Shown here: piece by piece, positions 8,769 to 17,840 of the stretch
Numbering within the stretch: the stretch's first letter is position 1
Layout: each line of letters starts with the position of its first letter
From: Lewinellaceae bacterium
Lineage (GTDB): Bacteria > Bacteroidota > Bacteroidia > Chitinophagales > Saprospiraceae
NCBI GenBank assembly: GCA_020636005.1
Contig: JACJYR010000006.1
Coordinates: 201,715-265,714 of the forward strand
Reading direction: 5' to 3'
Length of the DNA stretch: 64,000 bases
Position numbers and translations under genes: made by a program
The notes under the pieces: model-generated
What the model was told of the DNA's origin: nothing
What the model saw: only the letters and a program-made list of their open reading frames with translations
Database searches by the model: none

Positions 8769-9536
8769 ATGAAACGTCAGCGCATCGTTGCGGGAAACTG
8801 GAAAATGAACAAAACTTTTGACGAAGGACGTGATTTAGCCATCTCCATTATCCAGCAGCTCGGCCCATCCGAAAACCTGGCGGTACTTTGCCCTCCTTTT
8901 ATACACCTCAACTATTTGTCGGTCCTCACGAATGGCATAGCCAACCTGAAATTAGGAGCACAAAATTGCCATTTTGAAGAAAGTGGAGCTTTCACTGGAG
9001 AAATTTCAGCTGCTATGCTGAAATCCGTTGAAGCTGAGTTTGTCATCCTGGGCCATTCAGAAAGAAGGGAATATTTCAAGGAGGCTGGCGAACTTTTAGC
9101 CAAAAAAGTGGATTCCACACTTAAACATGGCCTCCGACCCATATTTTGTTGCGGTGAAAAACTGGATGCCAGGGAAGCCGGCAATCAGGAAGAAATAGTG
9201 AAGCAACAACTCGAGGAGGGGCTATTCCACCTGGAAGAAAGCCAATTTTCAAATGTTGTTATCGCTTACGAACCAGTTTGGGCCATCGGCACCGGCAAAA
9301 CTGCCTCACCTGAACAAGCACAGGAAATGCACCGTTATATCCGTAACCTCATTTCCTTAAAATACTCCAGCCATACCGCCAACCTGACGACCATCCTTTA
9401 CGGCGGCAGTTGTAACCCCAAAAATGCAAAAGAACTATTCAGCCAACCTGACGTGGATGGTGGGCTGATTGGGGGTGCTTCCCTCCATGCAACTGATTTC
9501 ATTTCTATATTTAACAGCTTTCCTGTTTCTGGTTGA
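8769..9536 (+). CDS. tpiA: Triosephosphate isomerase
   Basis: This 255-residue enzyme interconverts dihydroxyacetone phosphate and glyceraldehyde 3-phosphate in glycolysis and gluconeogenesis. All catalytic elements are present: Asn10 and Lys12 in AGNWKMNKT, the electrophilic His96 in ILGHSERREYF, the catalytic base Glu168 in AYEPVWAIGTGKTASPEQAQ (with flexible loop 6), and the phosphate-binding YGGS and GGLIGGASL near the end. The ATG at 8769 gives the family's exact N-terminus and a normal length; an upstream in-frame TTG at 8682 would add 29 unrelated residues and overlap the promoter. The next gene, a giant surface protein, starts only 31 bases downstream, so read-through is possible. Confidence 0.97.
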   Translation: MKRQRIVAGNWKMNKTFDEGRDLAISIIQQLGPSENLAVLCPPFIHLNYLSVLTNGIANLKLGAQNCHFEESGAFTGEISAAMLKSVEAEFVILGHSERREYFKEAGELLAKKVDSTLKHGLRPIFCCGEKLDAREAGNQEEIVKQQLEEGLFHLEESQFSNVVIAYEPVWAIGTGKTASPEQAQEMHRYIRNLISLKYSSHTANLTTILYGGSCNPKNAKELFSQPDVDGGLIGGASLHATDFISIFNSFPVSG

Positions 9537-9567
9537 AAAATTTCTGTTCAACAGAAAAAAATGAACA

Positions 9568-12500
9568 ATGAAAAAAATTCTATCAATTGTTTCGCTGGTT
9601 TCTTCTTTGTTATCAAACCAGGCTATTTCTCAATGTCCACCGCCCGGCTATCCCCCAACAGGGGACATCTGCACGCTGGCACCCACTCTTTGCACCGACC
9701 TTAATGGTTATTGTGCCACACTTGGCACAAACAACGTTCAGGTCCCGCTCCCCGGATGCCCCGGGAACGTATTGAACAATGACGAGTGGTTCAGTTTTAT
9801 TGCCGGCACACAAACCATAACCTTGGAAGTGATCCCGTCGAACTGCCAAAACCTGAACGGGCAGATAGGCATGCAAGGTGCAGTTTACGAGGGCGGTTGC
9901 AATGGCCCCGCCATTGCAACCCAGTGCAATTGCACAGATAACCCATTCCAACTGTCTTCCAATAGTTTTATCGTAGGCCAGGCTTACTATGTGGTTTTTG
10001 ATGGTTGTGCAGGAGATATTTGCGATTTTCAAGTCAATGTGCTTGCCGGGTCAACTTTGCCAGTACCGCCAGGCAATCCAGGCCCAGTATCCGGCCCTAC
10101 CCAGGTTTGCCCCGGTGCAACTACCTCGTATTCTATCCCTAATCCCAATGCAGCAACTTACACCTGGACGATAAACCCTCCTGGCATCGGTTCTTTTTCT
10201 TCTTTGCCGGAAGGGGGGATCGTTGATGTAACCTGGAATACTACCGGTACAGCAACTATTTGTGTCACTGCTTCCAACCCGTGTCTTACCAATCCCAATC
10301 CTTCCTGTATCACGGTTACCTCGGCCAACCTTCCCCAAGGCAGCGATACTTATGATTTATGTGTCGGTGATTGTGTGACATGCGCCGGCATGTTGTTTTG
10401 CGCCCCTACCCCACCAGTCGGCACACCGGTCACGCTCACCTCATGGTTAGGCTGCGACAGTATCATCGTTTGCCATATCAACGGCATTCCGCCCATCCAG
10501 ACCAATTTGGGGCAAATAGAGTTCTGTGGGCCCTCTGCCTACCAGGTCTGCAATGAGGTGTACCTGGAATCGGGAATTTACTACACAGACTGCACCAGCT
10601 ATCAGGGCTGCGACAGCACGGTCATTGTGGACCTCGCCATCTTCGAACCGGAGGCAATTATCAACACCCCCGTCCCGGTGCTGGGTTGCGGAGCAAATGC
10701 TTCTGTTATTCTAAATGCCTCCAATTCGCCCTTGGCGCTCAACCCGGGAGCCACCAATACATTCCTTTGGACGGGGCCAGGCATTGTCGGCTCGGCAAAC
10801 GATATTGTGGTCACAGTTAACCAACCCGGCCAATATTGTTTCACCATCACCCACCAAAGAAACGGCCTGCAATGTTCTGATATGGCTTGTGTGACAGTCA
10901 CGCAAAACGCTGCCGTCCCTCAGGTACCCCAAATAAACGGAAACGCTTCCCCCTGCCAGGGCACTTCGGCCAATTATACGGTTACGCCAGTAGGTACACC
11001 GGCGCCCACTGGCTACACCTGGACAACCCCAAATGGCGAACCGATCACCCAGGTAAACCCCACTACTATTTCCGTTCAGTGGAACAATGCGACGGGCGGA
11101 CAACTGTGCGTAACCGCCAATAATGGTTGCGGCCCATCAAGTCCGGCCTGTTTCGTCGTGAATGTGCAAGCCGCTCCGGTGGTTCCCATCATTAACGGGC
11201 CGGCTTCAGCTTGTGCGAACAATCAAGCACAGAATTATACCGTCACCAACGTTCAACCTGGGGTTACCTATTCCTGGACTGTGCCTCCAGGTGCTTCTTA
11301 TAGTGGCTCAGGTTCAAGTATCGCCGTGAACTTCAATGGCGCCACTCCGGGCACAGGCCAGGTTTGCGCAACAGCAATGAATGCCTGCGGCACCAGCCAG
11401 CCTGGCTGTACTTCCGTTACTGTTACCGGCATTCCTGCTACCCCAACACTAAATGGCCCCGCCACAGTTTGTTCCAGCGGAGGAACCTATACCTATTCTG
11501 TTGGAAGCCCGGTGGCAGGGATCACGTATAACTGGACAGCCCCGCCAGGTGCCACCATAAACGGCACCGGTTCCAGTGTGACAATAGACTTCAACGGCGC
11601 AAGCAATGGGCAAGTCTGTGTTTCTGCCGGAAACGCCTGCGGTACGAGTAACCAGGCTTGCCAGACGGTACAGGTAGTTCAGGCACCCATGGCTACTATC
11701 AGTGGAAGTGGGTCATTTTGTGCTGGAGTCACTGCAAATATCAACCTGACCATCAACGTCACTGGCACAGGCCCCTGGGATGTTGGATACAGCTTAAATG
11801 GTGGTGCCCCAACCATGGTGACCATCCAAACAAGTCCTTACACTTTACAGGTAAGCCAGGCTGGCACGTACACCATAACCAGTGTCTCCGGTGGGGGCAA
11901 CTGCCCCGGCACGTTCAGCGGCACAGCAACGGTGACAGAAAACCCTGCCCCTACCGCCACCCTGAGCGGTAATGGCAGCATCTGCCAGGGCAGCGGGCAG
12001 CAATTTCCACTAAATATTGCCCTGACCGGCACTGCCCCCTGGACAGTAAACTGGCAGGTGGGCGCCAATGCCCAGGCACCCTTAACCATCAATGCGTCAC
12101 CTTTTACCCTCAACATTGGGCAATCACAAGCAGGCAGCATTTCCCTGACAGGCGTCACGGATGGCAACCAATGTACCGGCACTGTTTCCGGCACAGGAAC
12201 CGTTACCGTCAACACCGCACCCACTGTGAGCATGGTTTCAACCGAATGTGACCCGACCAACGTGGAATACACGGTAACCTTTACTATCAATGGAGGTGAT
12301 CCCGCAAGCTACTCGGTGACGCCCCCCAATGGGCAATTGAACAACGGTGTTTTTGTCAGCAATCCAATTCCGACAGGGGATGGGTATTCCTTTGTGGTAA
12401 ATGACGCCAACGACTGCAACCCAGTTACGGTGTCCGATAACGCTGTAATTTGCAACTGCACCACCGCAGCAGGAAGCATGGATCTGACCCCCTTTGAAAT

Positions 12501-15500
12501 TTGTGGAGATGGGCCAGAAACCATTCCTTACGATACGACCGGACAGGCTTTCGATGGGGATGATGTCCTTGTTTATATCCTTCATTCAGGTAACAGTGTA
12601 AACGTGGTAGCCCCTGTTTATTCCGTTTCGGTCAACCCTGATGTCATGTTCATCCCGGCTAGTATGACATACGGAACCACTTATTACTTATCCGCCGTGG
12701 TAGGAAATGACGATGGTGCCGGCGGTGTTGACCTCGACGATCCGTGCCTGGCTGTAGCACAGGGGACTCCTGTAACTTTCAATGAAATTCCAACCGCCAC
12801 CCTGAGCGGCAACCCCTCCATCTGTGATGGGGATAATGCGACGCTGACAGTTGATTTCACAGGTGAAGGCCCCTGGAGTATCATTTACGAAGATGGGAAT
12901 GGAAACTCCCAAACCGTAAATGGTATCACCAGCAACCCCTATTCGCTGGTCGTCAATCCGACTTCAACAACCACTTTCTGTCTCACAGGGCTAAATGATT
13001 CGAATTGTCCCGGTACTTTTAGTGGTTGTTCCGATGTCACGGTTAATTCAGGGGTTGGCTATACCAACCTGATGGTGGCTTGCAACGCAACCAGCACGGC
13101 GTACACTGTTTCATTTACCATCACAGGTGGCGACCCCGCCTCGTATTTTGTCACGGGCGTTACAGGGACTATCAACATTGACCAATTCACCAGCAACCCA
13201 ATCCCTGCGGGCAGCGGCTATAATTTAATGGTTAACGACGCAAATGGATGCGATCCCCAAACCATTTCCCAGTCGCAAATTATATGTAATTGCTCTACTG
13301 ACGCAGGCGAGATGGTGCTGTCCCTTCTGGAGGAATGTGGCGATGGGCCAATAACGGCAGATACTTTGGTGGCACCCACTTTAGATGGTGACGACGTAGT
13401 TGGTTATTATTTGCATACCAACTCAGGAACGAACTTAGGCACTGTCATCGCAACGAACAGCACACCATCATTCAGCTTTGATGCAAATACAATGTCTTAC
13501 GGGACAACCTACTATATTTCATCTGTGGTAGGAAACGACAACGGATCTGGTGGGGTAGATCTTGGAGACCCTTGCCTTTCTGTGGCGCCAGGTACGCCAG
13601 TGGTCTTTTACGAAGTGCCCACTGCCAGCATGAGCGGCTCTGCTGAAATTTGCCCTGGTGAATCAGCAGAACTAATGATAGCACTGACAGGTGACTCTCC
13701 CTGGTCAGTCACCATCAATGGCCAGGTCATCAACAACATTGTCGGGACGCCTTATGCCTACACCGTGAATCCTGGCACCACTACCGATTACCTGCTTACA
13801 TCGGTCAGCGACGAACACTGCACCAATACAGCCACAGGTACAGAAACGATTACCGTCCACAACCCGCCAGCCATCGCCGGTGTGGATGTTGCCTGCAACG
13901 CAACAGGCACCGCCTATACTGTTTGTATAGATATATTAAATGGCGACCCCTCGTGTTATTCGGTCACGCCCAATACTGGCACCTTAACAGGGAGCCAGTT
14001 TTGCAGCGATGAAATACCGTCGGATCAACTTTTCACTTTTCAGGTGAGCGATTGCCACGGCTGCCCGCCCGATGTAGTGCAGGACTCTGCCATTTGCAAC
14101 TGTTTGTCCGCAGCGGGAAACATGGTACCCGATACTTTGTCTGTTTGTGGAAACGCCATGGCCGTGGCAACTTACGACACTACTGGGCAATTCCTGGATG
14201 CTGACGATGCACTTTGCTATATTCTTCATGCAGGCAACAGCAACAACCCGATTGCAACCAATTCGAATGCACCGTCATTTGCCTTCAATGCTGCCACTAT
14301 GAGCTACGGCCAGACCTATTATATATGTGCCGTCGTGGGCAACAACAATGGCAGTGGCTGTGTAAATTTAAGCGACCCTTGCAAAGATGTAGGGGGTTGC
14401 GCCCTGGTGACCTTTCACGCTGTCCCAACTGCTACACTTTCGGGAAACACCAGCATTTGCAGTGGCCAGACTACCGACCTGTCCGTCACCCTCACTGGGG
14501 CCGGTCCCTGGAACTTTATTTATCAAAATGCGGCCGGAAACCCCGTACCCGTCACTGCTACCAGCAGCCCCTGGCCCATCACGGTGATGCCATCCTCTTC
14601 CAATGTTTATACCTTGATGAGTTTGCAGGATAATTTCTGCCCAGGCACCGTAAGTGGAAGCGTACTGGTCAATGTGAACACTCCACCACAGATTGTCAAT
14701 GAAACCTACACCTGCGATGCATCTGCACTCAACTACACGGTTTCTTTTGAAATAATCGGGGGCGACCTGGCCAGCTATACTGTCGAGCCTGCCGGTTCGG
14801 GTACTTTAAACGGCAATATTTTTACCAGCAACCCAATCGGCGATAATCTTCCTTTTACTTTCGAAGTGGATGATGTCAACAATTGCGGCCCAGCCGTGCT
14901 TAGCGATGTACACGACTGCGAATGCCTGACAGATGCCGGTTCTTTTTCCAATATCTCCCTGGTTGGCGTTTGTCTGGATGAAACATTGACCATCAGTGCC
15001 ACATTGACTGGTACCGTGCTCGACCCGGACGACAACCTCGTTTATGTGCTGCGTACCAACAACGGCACTACCCTGGGGACCGTGTTAGCCTCAAGTTCCA
15101 CCCCATCGTTCGATTTCATACCTGGCACCCTGACGCCCGGTGTACAATATTTTGTCAGTGCCGTAGCCGGCAACAGCGATGGATCGGGTGGCGTGGATTT
15201 CAACGACAATTGCCTTGACGTATCGCCCGGTATCCCCGTCATCTTTTATGCCTTGCCCACTATCAACATCAGTGGTACAACGGCCATCTGCGAAGGAGAC
15301 ACTGCCACCGTGGCCATCACCCTGACCGGCTCGCCGCCATTTGATGTCGAATACCTCCTCAATGGTATCCCACAGCAGGTCACACTGCCAGTCAATTCTT
15401 TAGCACTTGCTTTATCGCCGCCTGCATCTACTACCGTCATGCTTGTTTCGGTTACTGACGGCAACGGTTGCTCCAACTCGTCCTCACAAAGTGCAACTAT

Positions 15501-16788
15501 TACGGTCAACCAACCCGTAGAAGCGGGTGTGCCGCTCGATCCAATTGCTTTCTGTGCAGGTAGCAATCAATCAATTGATTTGGACGCCCAATTGACAGGT
15601 GCTGATCCTGGGGGTGCCTGGACTGACCAGAACGGCAACGCTATTCCAGGCGGGAACCTTAGCACAGGTTCGCTGGCTGCCGGAGATTATAGCTACACTT
15701 ACTTCCTGGATGCAGCGGCGCCCTGCCCCGACGATCAAGCTACCGTTTTGATGACCATCCACCCGCAGCCGGAAGCCGATGCGGGCCAAAACCAGCAAAT
15801 TACCTGCGACGTGGTGCAGGTTACCCTGGGTGGTAATGGAACATCCCCAAATGTGAATTATACTTGGACAGGTGGTAATGTGAGCGACCCGGCCATCGCC
15901 AACCCAAACACGACTGTTCCCGGTACCTACACGCTGACAGTCTCCAATGACTTTGGCTGCTCAGATTCCGATGTCGTCACGATTGGCCAATCCGTTACCA
16001 TGCCTGAGCCATACTTTTCAGGAGTCCCTGTCAGTTGTTTTGGGGAGGAGGACGGCTTTATCGTATTGGACAGCATTATAGGTGGCAACCCTCCCTATCT
16101 GTTTTCCTTCAATAACGGTCCTTTTGTGGCGCAGCAGCAGTTTACCAGTTTGGCGCCTGGCAGCTATCTTATCGAAGTTGAAGACAACTCAGGCTGCATG
16201 GGTGAAGCAACCATAACCATTGACGAACCTGCTGAAGTAACGGTCAAGATCATGGGTGACTTCGCCAGCAGTGATCCGGTCATTTTGTTGGGGGAATCCA
16301 CAACGCTCAGCCTGGAGTCAACTCCACCCTATTTTGAACTGGACACTGTTATCTGGGCTCCCATTGGCATCGATTCCTGCCGCAACTGCGAGCGGATTAC
16401 GATTGCCCCTGTGGAGCAGACTTTTTACAAAGTGCTGGTGGAGAAAAATGGCTGCGACGCCGAAGCCGGCCTTACGGTTTTTGTGAAAAAAGAGCGCCCC
16501 ATCTTTGCACCAAACGTTTTTTCGCCAAACGAAGACGGGGTGAACGACGTCTTCCGCATTTTTGGCGGATCCAGTGTGGCCAACATCAAGTCGTTCCTGA
16601 TCTTCAACCGTTGGGGGGAAACTGTGTATGAATATTACAATATGGATCCACAAGACCCAATGCTTGGCTGGGATGGGTATTACCGCGGCAAAAAGCTCAA
16701 TCCAGCCGTCTTTACCTGGTTCGCCGATATAGAGTTTAAAGATGGTTCGTCCGAAATTTACGAAGGGGATGTTATTTTGATGAAGTAA
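9568..16788 (+). CDS. Giant multidomain surface protein with T9SS type B (CHU_C) C-terminus
   Basis: This 2406-residue protein is a predicted secreted adhesin-like protein. A signal peptide (MKKILSIVSLVSSLLSNQAIS, cut near QC) is followed by a Cys-rich N-terminal domain (to ~170) typical of gliding-motility-type proteins. PKD/Ig-like domains follow at about 170-790, several starting with a GPxxVC or GxxxxC pattern. A ~275-residue supermodule then repeats four times (starts near residues 795, 1074, 1350 and 1620) with a partial fifth near 1896. One SprB-like repeat lies near 2147-2220 (VSCFGEEDGFIVLDSIIGG). The C-terminus from about 2311 is the gliding motility-associated domain: FAPNVFSPNEDGVNDVF, then FNRWGETVYE and a final strand ending DVILMK. 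Known role of that domain: export and surface attachment by the T9SS. It follows tpiA by 31 bases. Ligand unknown. Confidence 0.9.
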   Translation: MKKILSIVSLVSSLLSNQAISQCPPPGYPPTGDICTLAPTLCTDLNGYCATLGTNNVQVPLPGCPGNVLNNDEWFSFIAGTQTITLEVIPSNCQNLNGQIGMQGAVYEGGCNGPAIATQCNCTDNPFQLSSNSFIVGQAYYVVFDGCAGDICDFQVNVLAGSTLPVPPGNPGPVSGPTQVCPGATTSYSIPNPNAATYTWTINPPGIGSFSSLPEGGIVDVTWNTTGTATICVTASNPCLTNPNPSCITVTSANLPQGSDTYDLCVGDCVTCAGMLFCAPTPPVGTPVTLTSWLGCDSIIVCHINGIPPIQTNLGQIEFCGPSAYQVCNEVYLESGIYYTDCTSYQGCDSTVIVDLAIFEPEAIINTPVPVLGCGANASVILNASNSPLALNPGATNTFLWTGPGIVGSANDIVVTVNQPGQYCFTITHQRNGLQCSDMACVTVTQNAAVPQVPQINGNASPCQGTSANYTVTPVGTPAPTGYTWTTPNGEPITQVNPTTISVQWNNATGGQLCVTANNGCGPSSPACFVVNVQAAPVVPIINGPASACANNQAQNYTVTNVQPGVTYSWTVPPGASYSGSGSSIAVNFNGATPGTGQVCATAMNACGTSQPGCTSVTVTGIPATPTLNGPATVCSSGGTYTYSVGSPVAGITYNWTAPPGATINGTGSSVTIDFNGASNGQVCVSAGNACGTSNQACQTVQVVQAPMATISGSGSFCAGVTANINLTINVTGTGPWDVGYSLNGGAPTMVTIQTSPYTLQVSQAGTYTITSVSGGGNCPGTFSGTATVTENPAPTATLSGNGSICQGSGQQFPLNIALTGTAPWTVNWQVGANAQAPLTINASPFTLNIGQSQAGSISLTGVTDGNQCTGTVSGTGTVTVNTAPTVSMVSTECDPTNVEYTVTFTINGGDPASYSVTPPNGQLNNGVFVSNPIPTGDGYSFVVNDANDCNPVTVSDNAVICNCTTAAGSMDLTPFEICGDGPETIPYDTTGQAFDGDDVLVYILHSGNSVNVVAPVYSVSVNPDVMFIPASMTYGTTYYLSAVVGNDDGAGGVDLDDPCLAVAQGTPVTFNEIPTATLSGNPSICDGDNATLTVDFTGEGPWSIIYEDGNGNSQTVNGITSNPYSLVVNPTSTTTFCLTGLNDSNCPGTFSGCSDVTVNSGVGYTNLMVACNATSTAYTVSFTITGGDPASYFVTGVTGTINIDQFTSNPIPAGSGYNLMVNDANGCDPQTISQSQIICNCSTDAGEMVLSLLEECGDGPITADTLVAPTLDGDDVVGYYLHTNSGTNLGTVIATNSTPSFSFDANTMSYGTTYYISSVVGNDNGSGGVDLGDPCLSVAPGTPVVFYEVPTASMSGSAEICPGESAELMIALTGDSPWSVTINGQVINNIVGTPYAYTVNPGTTTDYLLTSVSDEHCTNTATGTETITVHNPPAIAGVDVACNATGTAYTVCIDILNGDPSCYSVTPNTGTLTGSQFCSDEIPSDQLFTFQVSDCHGCPPDVVQDSAICNCLSAAGNMVPDTLSVCGNAMAVATYDTTGQFLDADDALCYILHAGNSNNPIATNSNAPSFAFNAATMSYGQTYYICAVVGNNNGSGCVNLSDPCKDVGGCALVTFHAVPTATLSGNTSICSGQTTDLSVTLTGAGPWNFIYQNAAGNPVPVTATSSPWPITVMPSSSNVYTLMSLQDNFCPGTVSGSVLVNVNTPPQIVNETYTCDASALNYTVSFEIIGGDLASYTVEPAGSGTLNGNIFTSNPIGDNLPFTFEVDDVNNCGPAVLSDVHDCECLTDAGSFSNISLVGVCLDETLTISATLTGTVLDPDDNLVYVLRTNNGTTLGTVLASSSTPSFDFIPGTLTPGVQYFVSAVAGNSDGSGGVDFNDNCLDVSPGIPVIFYALPTINISGTTAICEGDTATVAITLTGSPPFDVEYLLNGIPQQVTLPVNSLALALSPPASTTVMLVSVTDGNGCSNSSSQSATITVNQPVEAGVPLDPIAFCAGSNQSIDLDAQLTGADPGGAWTDQNGNAIPGGNLSTGSLAAGDYSYTYFLDAAAPCPDDQATVLMTIHPQPEADAGQNQQITCDVVQVTLGGNGTSPNVNYTWTGGNVSDPAIANPNTTVPGTYTLTVSNDFGCSDSDVVTIGQSVTMPEPYFSGVPVSCFGEEDGFIVLDSIIGGNPPYLFSFNNGPFVAQQQFTSLAPGSYLIEVEDNSGCMGEATITIDEPAEVTVKIMGDFASSDPVILLGESTTLSLESTPPYFELDTVIWAPIGIDSCRNCERITIAPVEQTFYKVLVEKNGCDAEAGLTVFVKKERPIFAPNVFSPNEDGVNDVFRIFGGSSVANIKSFLIFNRWGETVYEYYNMDPQDPMLGWDGYYRGKKLNPAVFTWFADIEFKDGSSEIYEGDVILMK

Positions 16789-16815
16789 AACACGAGCCAG
16801 CCCCGATTAAGCAGG

Positions 16816-16890
16816 CAGGCTAAATTATTAGATACAACTGGTGTTGTTTGAAATAGAAGATTCAAGTGAGTAAATGGTTGGATAGTCGCT
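16816..16890 (+). repeat. Intergenic repeat copy A
   Basis: This copy begins CAGGCTAAATTATTAGATAC and continues with the G-T-G-T-T-G-T-T-T-G-A-A-A-T core, then TAAATGGTTGGATAGTCG. It is related to sequences at 32021-32127 and 51073-51178. All three are non-coding, in the same orientation, and two of them directly follow the 3' end of a giant surface-protein gene. Confidence 0.6.
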
Positions 16891-17051
16891 TGGTCACAGC
16901 TTTGCCATCGGCTTTCCCGGCTTCCGGCATGGGACAAGCTCTTGAGAATCCGACTCATGGCGTACACCCTTGCTTTGGCTAACACTCCTCGCTGCCAACC
17001 GTGTAGCGGACCTGCTGCGCCAAGTTATTGCTCTTGCCGGGCACACTAAAG

Positions 17052-17086
17052 AAAAGCCCTTGCCGAACAGATCGGCAAGGGCTTTT
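17052..17086 (-). terminator. Stem-loop terminator of the lipoprotein gene
   Basis: AAAAGCCCTTGCCGA (17052-17066) pairs perfectly over 15 bp with 17072-17086 around the loop ACAGA. It lies 23 bases beyond the stop of the minus-strand lipoprotein gene. A-rich and T-rich ends make it work in either orientation. Confidence 0.8.
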
Positions 17087-17108
17087 ATGCTTTTGATAGG
17101 GATGCAGA

Positions 17109-17555
17109 TTAAGGATGGCCAAAAGTAGCCGTCCAGTTGTAGTTTAAAGTCCCATCATTATAAAGAAATTTCACCTTTAAGGTACTGTTGCTAATCTCCA
17201 GGATGTCCTGGCTGTCATCATCAACGGTCAACACCTTTTCGTCTGAACTAAGCAACCAAGTACCCGATGTCGTCTGTGGATCAGAAGGATCGCATTTGGT
17301 TGCACCTTCATCGAAGACTACTTTATTATCATCTTTGAAGAAGGTGATGTCGTCCTTGAAACAATTGTCGTATTGCGCAAAAACATCAGTTACTTGAACC
17401 CCCAAAATATTGATGGCAGGATCCGATACGAGGGATTTTAATACCCAGCCTTTGTCGCTTTTCAGAAGATCGGCTACGGATGCATCATCTTTTGAGCAAG
17501 ATGCGAAAGAAACAACCGCTATGGCGGCCAGATACAGGAAATAATTCTTTTTCAT
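17109..17555 (-). CDS. Small lipoprotein, lipocalin-like
   Basis: This 148-residue protein has a lipoprotein signal peptide ending in the lipobox FASC, with the lipidated cysteine at residue 20. The residues after it (SKDD) resemble the acidic lipoprotein export signal that directs surface exposure in Bacteroidota. The mature part is predicted mostly beta: LLKSDKGWVLKSLVSDPAIN, then GTWLLSSDEKVLTVDDD, and LKVKFLYNDGTLNYNWTATF. This W-x-L pattern with a 'GTW' strand is typical of short lipocalin-like Bacteroidota lipoproteins, but I cannot name the family firmly. It is a single gene with its own terminator. Confidence 0.8.
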   Translation of the reverse strand: MKKNYFLYLAAIAVVSFASCSKDDASVADLLKSDKGWVLKSLVSDPAINILGVQVTDVFAQYDNCFKDDITFFKDDNKVVFDEGATKCDPSDPQTTSGTWLLSSDEKVLTVDDDSQDILEISNSTLKVKFLYNDGTLNYNWTATFGHP

Positions 17556-17840
17556 AAATGAATGATTAGTTGGTTAAATAATACGAAACAATAAGCTCAA
17601 AACGAGGGCTAAAATGGTTTCGCTGCTGCGAAATTAGCTTTTTTTTAACGCTGAACGATAGCCTGGCCCCGGCTACTGCCACTTTAATCCACCACCCCTT
17701 TGTGATTTGAAAAAAAACCAATAGCTTTCCTACGCTAAGAATTCCTCCAAATCATTATATTTTACCAATGGTCTTTCAGGTCATTAACTGGATAAGTTCA
17801 TTGGCCAAAGGCCATTTTCAAGCATTTGCCAGTGCCAGAA

